Shown: positions 1 to 11,427, counted from the stretch's first letter. The stretch: 64,000 nucleotides of DNA from Ephydatia muelleri (GCA_013339895.1 JABACO010000014.1:2909125-2973124), one strand, 5' to 3'. Notes: generated by a model not told the origin, from the sequence alone. Program-made: numbers and translations.

Positions 1-299
1 TGCTGAGGTGACACGAGACTACTACTGTTGTTATATATTCTGTTGTTTATTTAACTGTTAAAAAAATTACTTTTATCATGCAACGTACGCGCATGTAACT
101 TTACGTAACAGTTGCACAATCAAGTTAGTTGCTCGTCCATGCTCAAAACGATGAGGTCAAATGGCGTTAACGCCTAATAACATTCAAGTGTGGGCCCAGA
201 GTCACCTGACCGATTGTCCTATTCTACTCCAGGCTGGATGGTGGATGGTATGGCTTGATCCAGTGGCAGCAGGACAATGCTGTATATGTGCACCTCTCT

Positions 300-384
300 G
301 AACCTTCGTGTCATGGCAGCAATGCATGTTGCAATCCCACAGTTACTTGGCAACATACATATTGCTGCCATGATAGGAAGGTTC
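300..384. repeat. Long imperfect hairpin (miRNA-like or mini-MITE)
   Basis: Two arms of about 33-35 nt (300-332 and 350-384) are reverse complements apart from two short internal mismatch blocks. They flank a loop of about 17 nt. Perfectly paired parts include GAACCTTC, TCATGGCAGCAAT and ATGTTGC. Stem length, small bulges and loop size resemble a microRNA precursor, but a very short fold-back transposon would look the same. No expression evidence is available. Confidence 0.45.
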
Positions 385-1279
385 AGCGATCAAGTTAGTA
401 AAATGATGTACACAAAGCAGAATATATTTGCCTTATAATTGTACAGACTAGTATTCTAGTTTGCACTAGTCACTTTCAGTCTTGAATAAAGTTCAAAGGT
501 GGCTTGAGAGAACAATGGTGGCAAGCTTGATGCCAGCACTATTGTTTGCAGTTGGTATTACTTTTCTGCCTAACTGATGTTTATAATTCCATCAACCGCA
601 TATTTGGAGTCCCTGTTGGAGATTAGCTGAATTTATATTTAGAAATGACTGCTGTATGTTAACTAAGCTAACCATTAATAATTCTTGGGATATGACCCTA
701 CCATTGACCGGGAACAAACTTCTTCACGAATGTTCCCAACACTTTCCAGGCCTGCTCCCTTGGGTTGCCTGGTGTTGTTGTACCAAGCCGATACTGTGGT
801 ATCCTTCGGGAAACTGATCTGACTTCGGAAGCAGGTGTACAGCAAGGTGGCCCCTATGGGATCTTGCCGTTAACGTAGATCGTAGCAGAGATAATATTAT
901 CTCTGATCGTAGTCCTGCTGTGTATGTTGAGTCTGGGGACGAGACTGCCGTTATTATAATAGCTTAGTGTTTAGATAAAGCCTTAAGCAATGTCCATCAT
1001 TCAGGAATTAGGACTTCTTTTGTCAATGTATCAAAATGTGAGCTTTTCTGCCAACCTGATGTTACTCTCGTGCCATATGGTTAAATTTACAAAAGCTGCC
1101 ACATAGGCATAATAGCTAGTTAAGTTTCTGTGTTTCATGACACTTCGTCTTTCATGCGATGGCCACACGAGGAGACACAACTACAAGCCCTCTTTCTTTA
1201 TAGATGTCTAACGCCACTGCAAGGTAAGGAACAGTATTCGTGGATATTTGCCAGCCTTCAACTAGAGCCACACACAGAA

Positions 1280-1421
1280 GCGTAGGAACGTAAACAGGAT
1301 TCGATTGGGGGGCCCAAAGGGTGTGTCTAATTATTATTATATTAATTCAGCATACATAATCATAATGCCCAAGATTGGGGGGGGGGGGGGGGGGGGGCCA
1401 AGGCCCCCCGGTTCCTACGCC
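1280..1421. mobile_element. Small MITE with 11-12 bp terminal inverted repeats
   Basis: GCGTAGGAACG at 1280-1290 is matched in inverse by GGTTCCTACGCC at 1410-1421. The roughly 140-bp interior has no coding capacity and carries a run of 21 G (1377-1397) next to GC-rich sequence. The arrangement fits a non-autonomous DNA transposon; the superfamily is not determined. Confidence 0.5.
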
Positions 1422-1956
1422 TATGACACAGCTAGCTACTTCGAGACGCTTCATTAAAGGGTAGCCTAGTTTCTGCACATCGAATTAATAAACACTTGGG
1501 CTCGCTAATGAGGTGATAGTTGTAATTATAATTGCCCGTACTTTCTGATTTGACTGCAATCAATAGGCGGTCGGGCAGGAGATGCACACTGTTGCAAGCG
1601 ACATGAACTGCCGCTTCATACTTAGTACAGCCTGAACTCGAGAGCACTATTTCACAGGCGCACAGCTGTATCAAATACGGCTCTAAATATTTACATGTAC
1701 GTGTAATTTAACTACAATAAAATTTATTGCCATGGAGACGTGAACCATTGCGTTGCTCTACTAGTACCAGGAAAATAAAAAAGCACAGCGACAATGATGT
1801 TGTGTTTTTTAGTGTATCTGACGGTGAATGCTTTTGTTTGCAGTGGTCTATTGCAAGGTAATAAATATCTGATGCAGCAATATTTTACCAAGATATATTT
1901 GCGTTTCAATCTGTGGAAATTATGTGGAAATTATCATAATTTTCTATATTGAACAG

Positions 1957-4073
1957 GGCAAACTCCGACGTTTGATACATCCGCAAGCGTACATACTACC
2001 GCCTTGTCCAGCCAACCTTCACCAGACTTCAGCACTAGCCCTCCAACTGTTTCGAGCACTGACAAGTCCGCGGTCATTTATAATAGTAGCACCCTAACGG
2101 TAGCACAAGGGCGTGCCCAACGCTCTCTTCCAGCTCCTCTGGCAAAGCTGATATCGCTTGTAAGAGACAAAGCTAAAAACCTGCATCACGCGCCTAAGAC
2201 AGTATCACAAAAATCCAATGGGGAGTTCGTTAAGAAGACTTCTTTCAAAGAACCAGACACAGGCCAACACCGAACTGATCGCAATATTAAACAGAATACG
2301 CGCCCTGTGAGTAACCAGAAGGTGAACCCTGTGAGTAACCAGAAGATGAGCCCTGTCAGTCACCAGAAGACAAGCCCTGTCAGCCACCAGAAGATGAGCC
2401 CTGCCAGTAACCAGAAGATGAGCCCTGTGAGTAACCAGAAGACGAGCCCTGTCAGCCACCAGAAGACGAGCCCTGTCAGCCAACAGAAGATGAGCCCTGC
2501 CAGTAACCAGAAGATGAGCCCTGTGAGTAACCAGAAGACGAGCCCTGTCAGCCACCAGAAGATGAGCCCTGTGAGTAACCAGAAGACGAGCCCTGTCAGC
2601 CACCAGAAGATGAGCCCTGCCAGTAACCAGAAGATGAGCCCTGTGAGTAACCAGAAGACGAGCCCTGTCAGCCACCAGAAGACGAGCCCTGTCAGCCACC
2701 AGAAGATGAGCCCTGCCAGTAACCAGAAGATGAGCCCTGTGAGTAACCAGAAGATGAGCCCTGTCAGCCACCAGAAGATGAGCCCTGTGAGTAACCAGAA
2801 GACGAGCCCTGTCAGCCACCAGAAGATGAGCCCTGCCAGTAACCAGAAGATGAGCCCTGTGAGTAACCAGAAGACGAGCCCTGTCAGCCACCAGAAGACG
2901 AGCCCTGTCAGCCACCAGAAGATGAGCCCTGCCAGTAACCAGAAGATGAGCCCTGTGAGTAACCAGAAGATGAGCCCTGTCAGCCACCAGAAGACGAGCC
3001 CTGTGAGTAACCAGAAGATGAGCCCTGTCAGTCACCAGAAGATGAGCCCTGTCAGCCACCAGAAGATGAGCCCTGCCAGTAACCAGAAGACGAGCCCTGT
3101 CAGCCACCAGAAGATGAGCCCTGCCAGTAACCAGAAGATGAGCCCTGTGAGTAACCAGAAGACGAGCCCTGTCAGTCACCAGAAGACGAGCCCTGTCAGT
3201 CATCCCAACAAAGGGTTTCAGTATGGCAAAGACAAACTGCATCGTGGAAAACCAGGCCACAATAAAGCCATCCTTTCTCACAAACGACCAGGTCTGTCTG
3301 AGCATGCAAAATGGCCACACCAGAAGAAAGAGAAGTCAAAGACTGTTCTTCATGACAAACTACACCCAAACACAACCCCTCGTGATAAAGGACCAATTTA
3401 TCAATGGTTACACCACAGAAAGCCACAACAATTACACATGAAGCTGCCTCACACCCAAATCAGCGGGCACCATAAACTACCTCCCCACAAGCTTAATTCT
3501 CATCAGTCCCACTCGATGACCTCTGCCAAGAAATTGCAAACATCATCTGGGCAGAACATCAACACAGCATCGGTCACTGTGTATCTATCCCAGTTGCCAG
3601 CAGTGATCATGAATTTCCTTTCGCCCATCCACCACAAACCGGAGACACTACTAGATGATCGTTACAAAAATAATCCTAAAAGCAAAGCTGTCAATACCCA
3701 TTCTGTACCACATAGTGCCAGGCGTCGACCAATCATAAACCAGGAAGCCAAGAAGACACCAGCTCAAGCTCACAGACATCGTCCAAGGGCTCCTTGTCTC
3801 ACCTGCTCGAATTCTTCTTCTGCAAAGCCTCGCTCCCTCTTCAGTACCATCAGTGCTGCCAGTGGTCTTGGTGGGGTTGTTAACCAGATCAGCAGTGTTC
3901 CCAACAAGATAAGTGGAGCCGCATCCAACACATATGATGGCTTGCTGGGGGGGCTGGACAGTGCCTCTAACAGTTTGGAGAAGTACAGCAACAGTGGTGC
4001 TGCTAACATACCACTCCCAACTCTCAGAGTGCTCACACTTTCATGCATAGCAGTGTTAGTCGTATTGTTTTAA
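1957..4073 (+). CDS. Terminal exon of Ser/Pro/Lys repeat protein with GPI-type C-terminus
   Basis: The reading frame is open from a splice-acceptor-like site (TTGAACAG before 1957) to the TAA at 4071-4073, about 705 codons. No ATG begins it, and a TGA lies just upstream in frame, so this is a last exon whose 5' exons are not identified. The first ~110 residues are Ser/Thr rich. About 300 residues then consist of an 8-residue unit of the type SPVSNQK(M/T) or SPVSHQK(M/T). A basic His/Lys/Pro-rich region follows. The last residues end in a hydrophobic stretch, LRVLTLSCIAVLVVLF, preceded by small residues (NSGAAN), which is the layout of a GPI-attachment signal or short membrane anchor. Composition suggests an extracellular low-complexity matrix or coat protein. 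No homologue is recognised; function is unknown. Confidence 0.7.
2306..3203 (+). repeat. 24-bp coding minisatellite, about 37 copies
   Basis: The unit encodes eight residues (M/T-S-P-V/A-S-N/H-Q-K). Copies differ mainly at three positions: Met or Thr, Val or Ala, and Asn or His (GTGAGTAAC versus GTCAGCCAC). The variants recur in the same order over several units, so the array has a higher-order structure of multi-unit blocks. The period is a multiple of three, so the frame survives copy-number change. A long antisense open frame across the array is a by-product of this periodicity. Confidence 0.95.
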
Positions 4074-4711
4074 AGTATCAGAGCTGTACTTGTGAAGATT
4101 TACCATTGTGGTTACGAATGTATCTTTTAATCGGTTTTTGTTGTGACCACTATCATCATGAAAATTCACGTTGGCAATACTTGTATAATGCTGCCTAATA
4201 AGAAGATGAAGCCTGGAAACAGGTGCTCAATTCCCATCCTCGGTCCCCCAACTTCAAATATTTCATTCTTACTCTATTTTATAATAATTTTAATTTTAGC
4301 TGCCATCACTAATCTGCTAAGGTCATTAAAGAAGCATATAGTTAGTTTCCTATAATTATGGTAACATTCTATAGCATTATGCCATGCTGCCAGGACAACG
4401 TGGAAAAGAATAATTGAAATAAATGTTACCAAACACCCCGGTGATTAGAAAATCAATATGTTGTAGTCTCAAGATAACAAAGAGTTAAATGCCTTGGGGC
4501 TTGTTAGTGGATTACGTTCATACATTGTGTCAATGAGTTTAATAAGTAACTGTTGTTGCTCATCTTTCACCAATACGCTATTCCGCATAAAATTAGTGTA
4601 ATGAACATATGCAGCACTTTGATGAAGAGATACAGCTGAATAAAAATAGAACTTCTGGTGGTATTCACAAACAGTGGAATAAAACACTTGTTTAAAAATT
4701 GTTCTTGCATA
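4074..4711. other. 3' flank between convergent genes
   Basis: This stretch holds the 3' UTRs of two convergent genes: the repeat-protein exon on + and the kinase-UBAN gene on -. AATAAA-like sequences occur (for example AATAAATG near 4419). I see no additional gene. Confidence 0.5.
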
Positions 4712-4723
4712 TCATGATGTATC
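4712..4723 (-). other. Tiny last coding exon of kinase-UBAN gene (Asp-Thr-Ser-stop)
   Basis: After an acceptor (ACATGTAG) the phase-0 frame reads Asp-Thr-Ser-stop. The paralogue has the same arrangement at 37682-37671 (Asp-Ser-Ser-stop), with matching sequence continuing into the 3' UTR. Shared position, phase and stop support it despite its size. Confidence 0.55.
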
Positions 4724-7700
4724 CTACATGTAAGAGACAAGAAAATGAATGAATGGACAGAGAAAATAAAAATTCGCTATGCAATAATGACACCAAACAG
4801 TTCTGGTGCATATTTATTGTTGCATGTATATGACTGTTGAGGCTTGCATTATAAAAATTGTTTATTGCATACATTTAAATGAAACTTGCATGTAAAGTGG
4901 TTCATTGCAGTATGTGAATAATATCAGCAAACAAATGATGATTTATTGATGTTAATATGACTTTTTATAAGACCTAATTTACACGTCTAGTTATATAGAA
5001 TAATAGCTGATGCATGCATTGAAAGCAGAATAAAATGAGTTAAAAATTAGCTTCCTTAAACATGCCCGTTTAAACTTTATGAGTATAGATACTTAATTAG
5101 CTCAAGCATAGTCATTGCACTGCACTTGATGTATAGCGTAAATGTTACAAATACAATACATGTACAAACAAAACTACTGTAATATTAACCATGCTCACAT
5201 ATAACAAATGAAAATCAACAATGAGAATGACATGTCATCAAATTGTAAATACAATATTGTAACACCAGATATGGGATATAATACATTGCTTTACCTTTGG
5301 ATTTCGGCGAGACGTAAACCATCTTGTTTTCTGGCTTGCAATTTCTTCATATGTTGATAAACGTCCAGCTAGTACCTCTCTATCCCGTCGTTCACGTCTA
5401 AAATCATCTTGAAATCCTTCAGCCTACCACAATACAACAACGCGAGATCACTTGCCATTTCCAAACACAGCAGAATTTTAAGCAAATATTGCACTATCAC
5501 AGATGTTAGCACATGTTCCGGCCTTGTTGCCATATAGGATACATGCGCTGGTCATTCCAAGTTAAATCACAATTATTGACACCTATGTTTCAATTTTTTT
5601 GTTGCACTGATTCAGATACACACAAATATACAAAATTAAATTCTAAAGTCGAATAATTTGGGAACCACAAGGTGTGAAAAAAAAAAGACCACAAACGTAA
5701 ACAATGCTGAATATCTCGAAGTGCATTGCATGTACAGCTGAAATATTTTAACCCCATATGGTTGCCATGAGAGGCTACATGTTGTTAAATGGGTGTGGCT
5801 CCACTTTTCAAAATGTGTTATGTATATCGTTTTTTTATGCTTCTTAACGCTGCCATTTTAAAAACGATTCACTTTGTTTTGATTCTTTCCCCCTTTTAAC
5901 TGAAGAGTACACAATGCTCTTTAGGTCTTCCAAGTTTTAAGATGGCAGGAAAAGCCATTCCCTTGGCATAATGCATTGAAATGAGTGTGTTCATGAGCTC
6001 AAGAGCTTGCAAAGAAATCTTACAAAGGTGACAATTTTATGCTACATAAACGTGTATGTAAACAAAACAACCATCTCTGCACTGTGCTCAAGCAACACTA
6101 TATTATCCCCCTGTTCTGCTCTGTCCAGAGCAGAGAGTGAGACACTGTATATAATATATAAGATAGTGTTGCTTGAGCAGTGCAGAGATGGTGTTTTGTT
6201 TACACAGACATTTACGTAGCATGAAAGTCACCTTCGTATGATTTCTTTGCAGCTCTTGAGCTCAGGAACACACTCATTTCAATGCATGCCAAGGGAACGG
6301 CTTTTCGTGCCATCTTCAAACTAGGAAGACCTAAAGAACATTGTGTATTAAAAGGGGAAAAAAAATCAAAACAAAGTGATGATTATTAAATGGCAGCGTT
6401 AAGAAGCATAAAAAACGATATACACAACACATTTTGAAGTGTGGAGCCACACCCATTTAACAAAATGTAGCCTTTCATGGTAGCCATATGTGGTAAAAGT
6501 ATTTGAGCTGTACATGCAATATTTGTATATCTGAATTAGTGCAACAAATGTACAAAACATTGCACAAAATTGAAACATGTCAATAATTGTGGTGATTTGA
6601 CTTGGAATGATCCAAGTATGAATCAGCATATGGGGGGGGGGTGCCTGTTAAACCACTAGACCTGTTATGGTTTCTGGCCAAATGTCACATGTGCAGCAAT
6701 TTATCTATAATCTCTCCCATTGCTTAAATATTGCTTTGCTAATGAAATAAAACTGTACTAAAGATTGAAATTATAACTTAAGTTCAGAAAGTCATAATAC
6801 CAAACAAATTCAGCAGTAAATTTGTAAACCGTCTGTTGCCTTTGCATAAGCTGCTAAAATTTGATTTCAATTGTATAATACAAAAAACCTATTATCCAAT
6901 CGCTTATCTTAGATGTATCTGGAACAAGAACGAGGAGAACGATCATACTTCTGGGTTCGGGTGTAGGTACAAGTGAGTGTTATCTCTGTTGTCTGAGCTT
7001 TCTATGCGTAGAAGTTTCACTATGGTAAATTCAATATGTCGTATTTTGCCACAGCTCTATCCAAACACTCTCGCTAGTCCGATTGAGTATATGGTGTATT
7101 GGCTATAATGGATTGTGTACTTTGCACTTGTAGTCACAACACATTAAATCCTACATAGAATGAGTACTATGTGTACTCCATAAGATTGTGCTATATAATG
7201 CACAGCTCCCTTAAAGTAAAGCAGCAAGTTTTGTTTTTTAACCTGCATTTAAAATCTTTGAGAACTGTAAAACCAACAATAGAGTACACAGGACCAGTGT
7301 ACCTGAACTTGAAGTGTAGTATTTGCATCCTCCAGTTCCTTCACATTCTTCTTTAACACTTGTACCTCATTCTTCAGTTCAAGGCAGTGGTTCTCAATTT
7401 GGTACTTCTGGGAATGTGCAAACACGATGAGGTGGTATAGACATACATGAACTGCAACAGTAAATGATATATTGCAATGTAGTTATCACAACTTTGCTGG
7501 GTGTAGATTGCCAGCAACTATCAATCATTATGTTACCAGATTGCACTTCTACACCCCCAACTAAACGTTGATTGCTTTCTACATGGGGAGAGACCATATG
7601 CTGAGACAGTGCATATGTTCCAGCAAAACTCTTATTCGCCATGGTTAGAGCATAATTTGAGCTTGTGTCTGAGGGGATCCAGGGTAAAGTTGAGTGGACT

Positions 7701-10700
7701 AGCTTTGATGATAGGGCATCACTCCCTACAATTATGCATTGCAAGCTCAGCATCAATGTTTTTGTTTTTGCATTTGTATATCTTTGATGGTGCTTAATAT
7801 ATTCCTTATTAACTTTTGATATAAAAAACCCCACAGTATTATGATTACATTACAATCACATTAAATCATTACAGTAACACAGCAGGTTCATACATTTTTA
7901 TACCATTAAATGGCAATTCTACCTGTTGTTGCAAAAGCTCATTAGCGGTCCTGAGCTCCTTAATTTCATCTTGTAAAGTTTGCACCTCATCATGGCGGAG
8001 TTCCTCAATTTGGTGCATCTAAAAAGGGCAAATACAATAAGAGTATTATTACAATGCTTAAAACAGTAAATTGCAAAATGCTTCTACCATATTCATTGTC
8101 ATATGAGACTTTCAAACATAATGATAAATCGATCATTCGAACATCCTATGATTGTTTTCCCCAATTGAGCAATAAGGTTTTTCCAGATTATACACAGAAT
8201 GTTTAGACATGTTCTAATTAATGCCCAGTTAGTGCCTTCTACATATATCATATGTCACATGCCTACAATCAACTTTAAATGCATCAGCAGAAATGGTTTC
8301 AGCGTAATTGCTGCAATACAGCATGTATGTACGTGTCTGAATATACATGTAGCACAATCTTTATGGGTGTTATTACACATTACATTACACTATGCTGAGA
8401 ACATTGTAGCACACTACATGCGCTTAACCATCAACTGTACATCCATGTGGAGCCATTTACTCCAGTATTTAGAGAATTGAATGAGTGGCATTTCCGGAAG
8501 GGTAAAATTAAGGAAACACGTAGGGGTGTGAAAAGTGACGAGATCGAGGACATGCCAGAGTGCTGATAACAAAGACAGGTCAGAGCATGTCAACTGTGGG
8601 TAACTACATCAAGGCAGTCCAATAGGATTGGAATGAAGAGGGACGCAAGCACCACTATGGTTATCGAACTCACGTAACCATGAGACTAAATAACACATAA
8701 TGGTGTGGTCACATACTGGTTTAGTGCAAATGTGTACGCAGTTTCATTGTCATTACAAGCATCAAAACGCTATATTTACCAACTTGTGAAGTACATCAGT
8801 ACTACCTCAACCACATGGTATTTGATTAGGCTAACCCAATAAAAACTGATCTGATTCAAATCAGGTCAGGAAAAGTGGAATTCTAATAACCGGTCAACCA
8901 GTTTTGAATTGGGTCAACTCGCTTAATACAATGCAAATCCACGAAATCTTGCACCATCAAACAGCTATTGTACCTGCTTATGCAATAACTCATTAGCACT
9001 CTTGAATTCCTTCACTTCATCTTGTAAAGTTTGCACCTCTTTGTGACGGTGTTCCTCGATTTGGTGCATCTGGAAAGTGAATGTACAATAAAGTCTTACT
9101 CTAATGGTTTGCTACATGCCTGATTAGGAAGAGTTGCAACGATAAATTCAAACACTACATGCTTTGAGACGTTTTCCCTAATAGAGCATACCTGTACAAT
9201 CCCATGTTTGCAGATTATTTCAATTCATGCAATCGTGACTTACTTTTTTCTGTAGGAACAATGTTTCTGCACCCTGCTTTGATAACAAATGTTCCAAAAT
9301 TTGTTTGTATTCATGATCCTTCTTCATTGACTCCAAGTGCAACAGTTTTTTTTCTTCTTCTATCTCTCTTTGCATTCGAAATTGCTGCAGCTCCTTTTCT
9401 AACAGAGTGCACTTGTATTCCTGTTTGATCTCAAGTAGCTTGCGCTCGAATTCCAGTTTTGCATCCCCCAATTGCTTCTGCACAGTTCTATACTCTTTGA
9501 TCATGCCTTCAAATTCCTCTTCTTTCTTTTTTCTATATATCAATTCCTTCTCCTGCTCATCTCTCAATACAGCTTCCATATCACACATGGTAGAAAGAAG
9601 AACTTCATTCTGTTTTTCTAGTTCTCGTCTGATTTCATCTGGCACATCACTCTAAAGATGCATGCAAATACAATTTCACTTTGAGCAAGTGCATGGATGA
9701 AGTTAACTGGGGCAGACACACATTACGATTATTTCTCATTAGTAGAATGGAAAATACAGTTAAACTAGTGGACATTATTACCCTTATCATCATTATAAAC
9801 CAGCATATTAACATCTTTTCTCCATCAACTCTGCATCCCAGTGCACTTACATGTATCTCAAAGAGAAAGGTTTTTGTTTCTTACAAGAATTCCTAGGGCA
9901 TACACATGCTTCGTATGTTCCTGGCATGCCGTCAATTGTATCATTTCATTATTATTTCAGCACCACACAATTAATCAAAATAAAACTCTGGCTTCACAGA
10001 TTCATATCAACACAAATTGCATCAAGTGGCAATCAGTCTGTGTACATGTTATGTGTCCAAAGGCCCCAAGTTAAAATCTAATGCAGCAAGTATAACTTTC
10101 TATACATTTCTTGTTTTCTTAAAAACTGCGTGCTTTCTATATCAAGTTGTATTGAGTACTACCCTGTTGCTAAGTCATATAAATGCCCAGCCAGTACTGA
10201 TACACCTACATCTATTATTAACAATCACAAGTGCCAAATACATATATTTACATGAGAATGTGTACACTGAATAGATGTGTATGAGACATGAATCAATGCC
10301 CAAATCATATTACTATCACCCAACTAATCTATTAACAGCCTCGTGTGACATGCTATTTTAGACCTATTATGACCATTATGTTGTCATACAATATTTTCCT
10401 ACAGCAGATACATCCAGCGAATAACAATAAACAGACAAGGCAGATTAGCTTAATTTTATCATCAAAGTAATATCAAATGCTATACCTTCAATATGTTTTC
10501 AAACATCCAAGGATATTGATCACAGAGTTTTTCCATATCAGAGCAAAGGTCTGATGTGACAGGTCTCAAATCTGGGGTATCTTGGAGGCATTTTGTAATC
10601 AGTTGGTACAAAGGGTGGGCAGTGCCCAATTGATTCATCCAACGTTTTCTTTTAAGTAGCTGAATCTCGTTCTTTTCCAATGCCTCTGGCGGAATCCCTG

Positions 10701-11427
10701 ACTGTTTCACTTCAAATGGAATGGGCAAATCCTGATTGCCCACGAACAACGCCACCACTCCAAAGCTAAATATGTCCAATTTGAGGTCGTAGTTTGGTTC
10801 CTCTGTTAGTGCCTCAGGTGGCATGTAAGCCAAGGCCCCTGGAGCTTGGGTGAGCCGGAGGGCGTCTTTGAGTTCCAATGTCCGGCACATACCAAGGTCA
10901 GCAATCTTGGCCCTCATGTCTGGCGTGAGAAGAATGTTGGATGCAGTGAGGTCTCGATGAATAATGGGAGGCTTTTGGATGTGCAGATGAAGCAAGCCAT
11001 GGGAGACATCACACAGTACAGAGAACTTTATTGGGAGGACGATATTGGGGTTTTTAGACAAACAGTGATCCAAATCCATGTGCATATACTCCATTAAAAG
11101 CACGTCTTCAGAACGATTGTTACCAAAAGATACTTCATGGATACCGAAACACTGAACAATGTTGGGATGTCTGAGGCTATTCAATAGCTCACATTCTCGA
11201 GTAAATTTAACAGAAACTATATTCTCTGCATGTTCTTCATAACGAGAACGACCCTGTGGTTTCAGGATCTCATGAATTACTTTGGCAATGCACCGCACTC
11301 CATTCACTGTTACTTCGTGAACTGTACCATAAGCACCTCTCCCTATCTCGTGGCAACTCCTAAGAAAATTACTGGATATGAATGAGCTGAGGTCATAAGT
11401 CTTGTTCTCTGCCATAAACAATGCCAC
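4712..11427 (-). CDS. Protein kinase-coiled coil-UBAN fusion protein (7 exons)
   Basis: Coding exons in transcript order are 11427-10486, 9651-9244, 9069-8974, 8018-7923, 7407-7303, 5423-5295 and 4723-4712. All have GT/AG borders and phase 0 joins, giving about 595 residues. Residues 1-314 form a complete kinase domain; ~315-549 are charged coiled coil; ~550-575 match the UBAN ubiquitin-binding motif of NEMO, optineurin and ABIN (DFRRERRDREVL; the D-F, E-R and R-E pairs fall where NEMO has D311/F312, E315/R316 and R319/E320). A basic tail with Trp-Phe ends in Asp-Thr-Ser. In known families this motif binds linear or K63 ubiquitin chains and works as a dimeric coiled coil. The inferred role is a cytosolic signalling kinase recruited or clustered by ubiquitin. 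A 5' UTR intron acceptor precedes the start (exon begins at 11454). The exon map rests on agreement with the paralogue at 37.7-41.5 kb. Confidence 0.8.
5295..5423 (-). other. UBAN exon of the kinase-UBAN gene
   Basis: Exon of 129 nt with acceptor GTGGTAG and donor GTAAAG, encoding 43 residues. The core is FQDDFRRERRDREVLAGRL. The Asp-Phe, Glu-Arg and Arg-Glu pairs are spaced as in NEMO and optineurin UBAN. The preceding exon ends in Leu-Gln-Val-Gln, so the helix continues across the splice junction as in NEMO. The exon then carries a basic Trp-Phe tail. Confidence 0.8.
5530..6635. mobile_element. Fold-back element: ~1.1 kb near-perfect palindrome in an intron
   Basis: Left arm (about 5530-6105) and right arm (about 6160-6635) are inverted copies. 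Matching landmarks are the ATATCG-poly(T) block near 5825 with its inverse near 6413, and the TCTCTGCACTG block near 6075 with its inverse near 6180. The centre is a ~55-nt spacer around 6106-6160 rich in GAGCAG/CTCTG. Arms differ by scattered substitutions and small indels, so it is old enough to have diverged. No transposase is encoded. It lies in the intron between exons 5 and 6 of the kinase-UBAN gene. Confidence 0.85.
7303..7407 (-). other. Coiled-coil exon 5 of kinase-UBAN gene
   Basis: Exon of 105 nt with acceptor TTCCCAG and donor GTACAC, encoding 35 residues starting KYQIENHCLELKNEVQVLK. The paralogous exon at 38770-38666 has identical length and the same flanking sites. It leads directly in phase 0 into the UBAN exon. 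Confidence 0.75.
7923..8018 (-). other. Coiled-coil exon 4, duplicate of exon 3
   Basis: Exon of 96 nt, 32 residues, beginning MHQIEELRHDEVQTLQDE. It is a close copy of exon 3 in length, phase and sequence, so it arose by tandem exon duplication. Acceptor CCCTTTTTAG, donor GTAGAA. Confidence 0.75.
8974..9069 (-). other. Coiled-coil exon 3, duplicate of exon 4
   Basis: Exon of 96 nt, 32 residues, beginning MHQIEEHRHKEVQTLQDE. Acceptor CTTTCCAG, donor GTACAA. Neither this exon nor exon 4 has a counterpart in the second gene copy, where only ~190 bp separates the equivalents of exons 2 and 5. Confidence 0.75.
9244..9651 (-). other. Long coiled-coil exon 2 of kinase-UBAN gene
   Basis: Exon of 408 nt (136 codons) with acceptor ATCTTTAG and donor GTAAGT. 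It is rich in Glu, Lys, Gln and Leu throughout, with no Pro after the first few residues, which indicates one long helix. It joins the kinase exon in phase 0. The paralogue has a 405-nt equivalent at 39365-38961. Confidence 0.8.

Larger units (their letters stand above)
1..1956. other. Non-coding stretch, no gene recognised
   Basis: I see no convincing exon here. It contains a strong hairpin at 300-384 and a short terminal-inverted-repeat element with a G homopolymer at 1280-1421. Its right end should be the intron leading into the exon that begins near 1957, because a pyrimidine-rich stretch ending in ACAG lies directly upstream of that exon. Confidence 0.5.

Noticed and set aside
2205..3320. 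371-codon antisense open frame across the 24-bp array
   Set aside because: It is open only because the repeat period is a multiple of three; no start context, splice sites or flanking features support it, while the + strand has a coherent N- and C-terminus.
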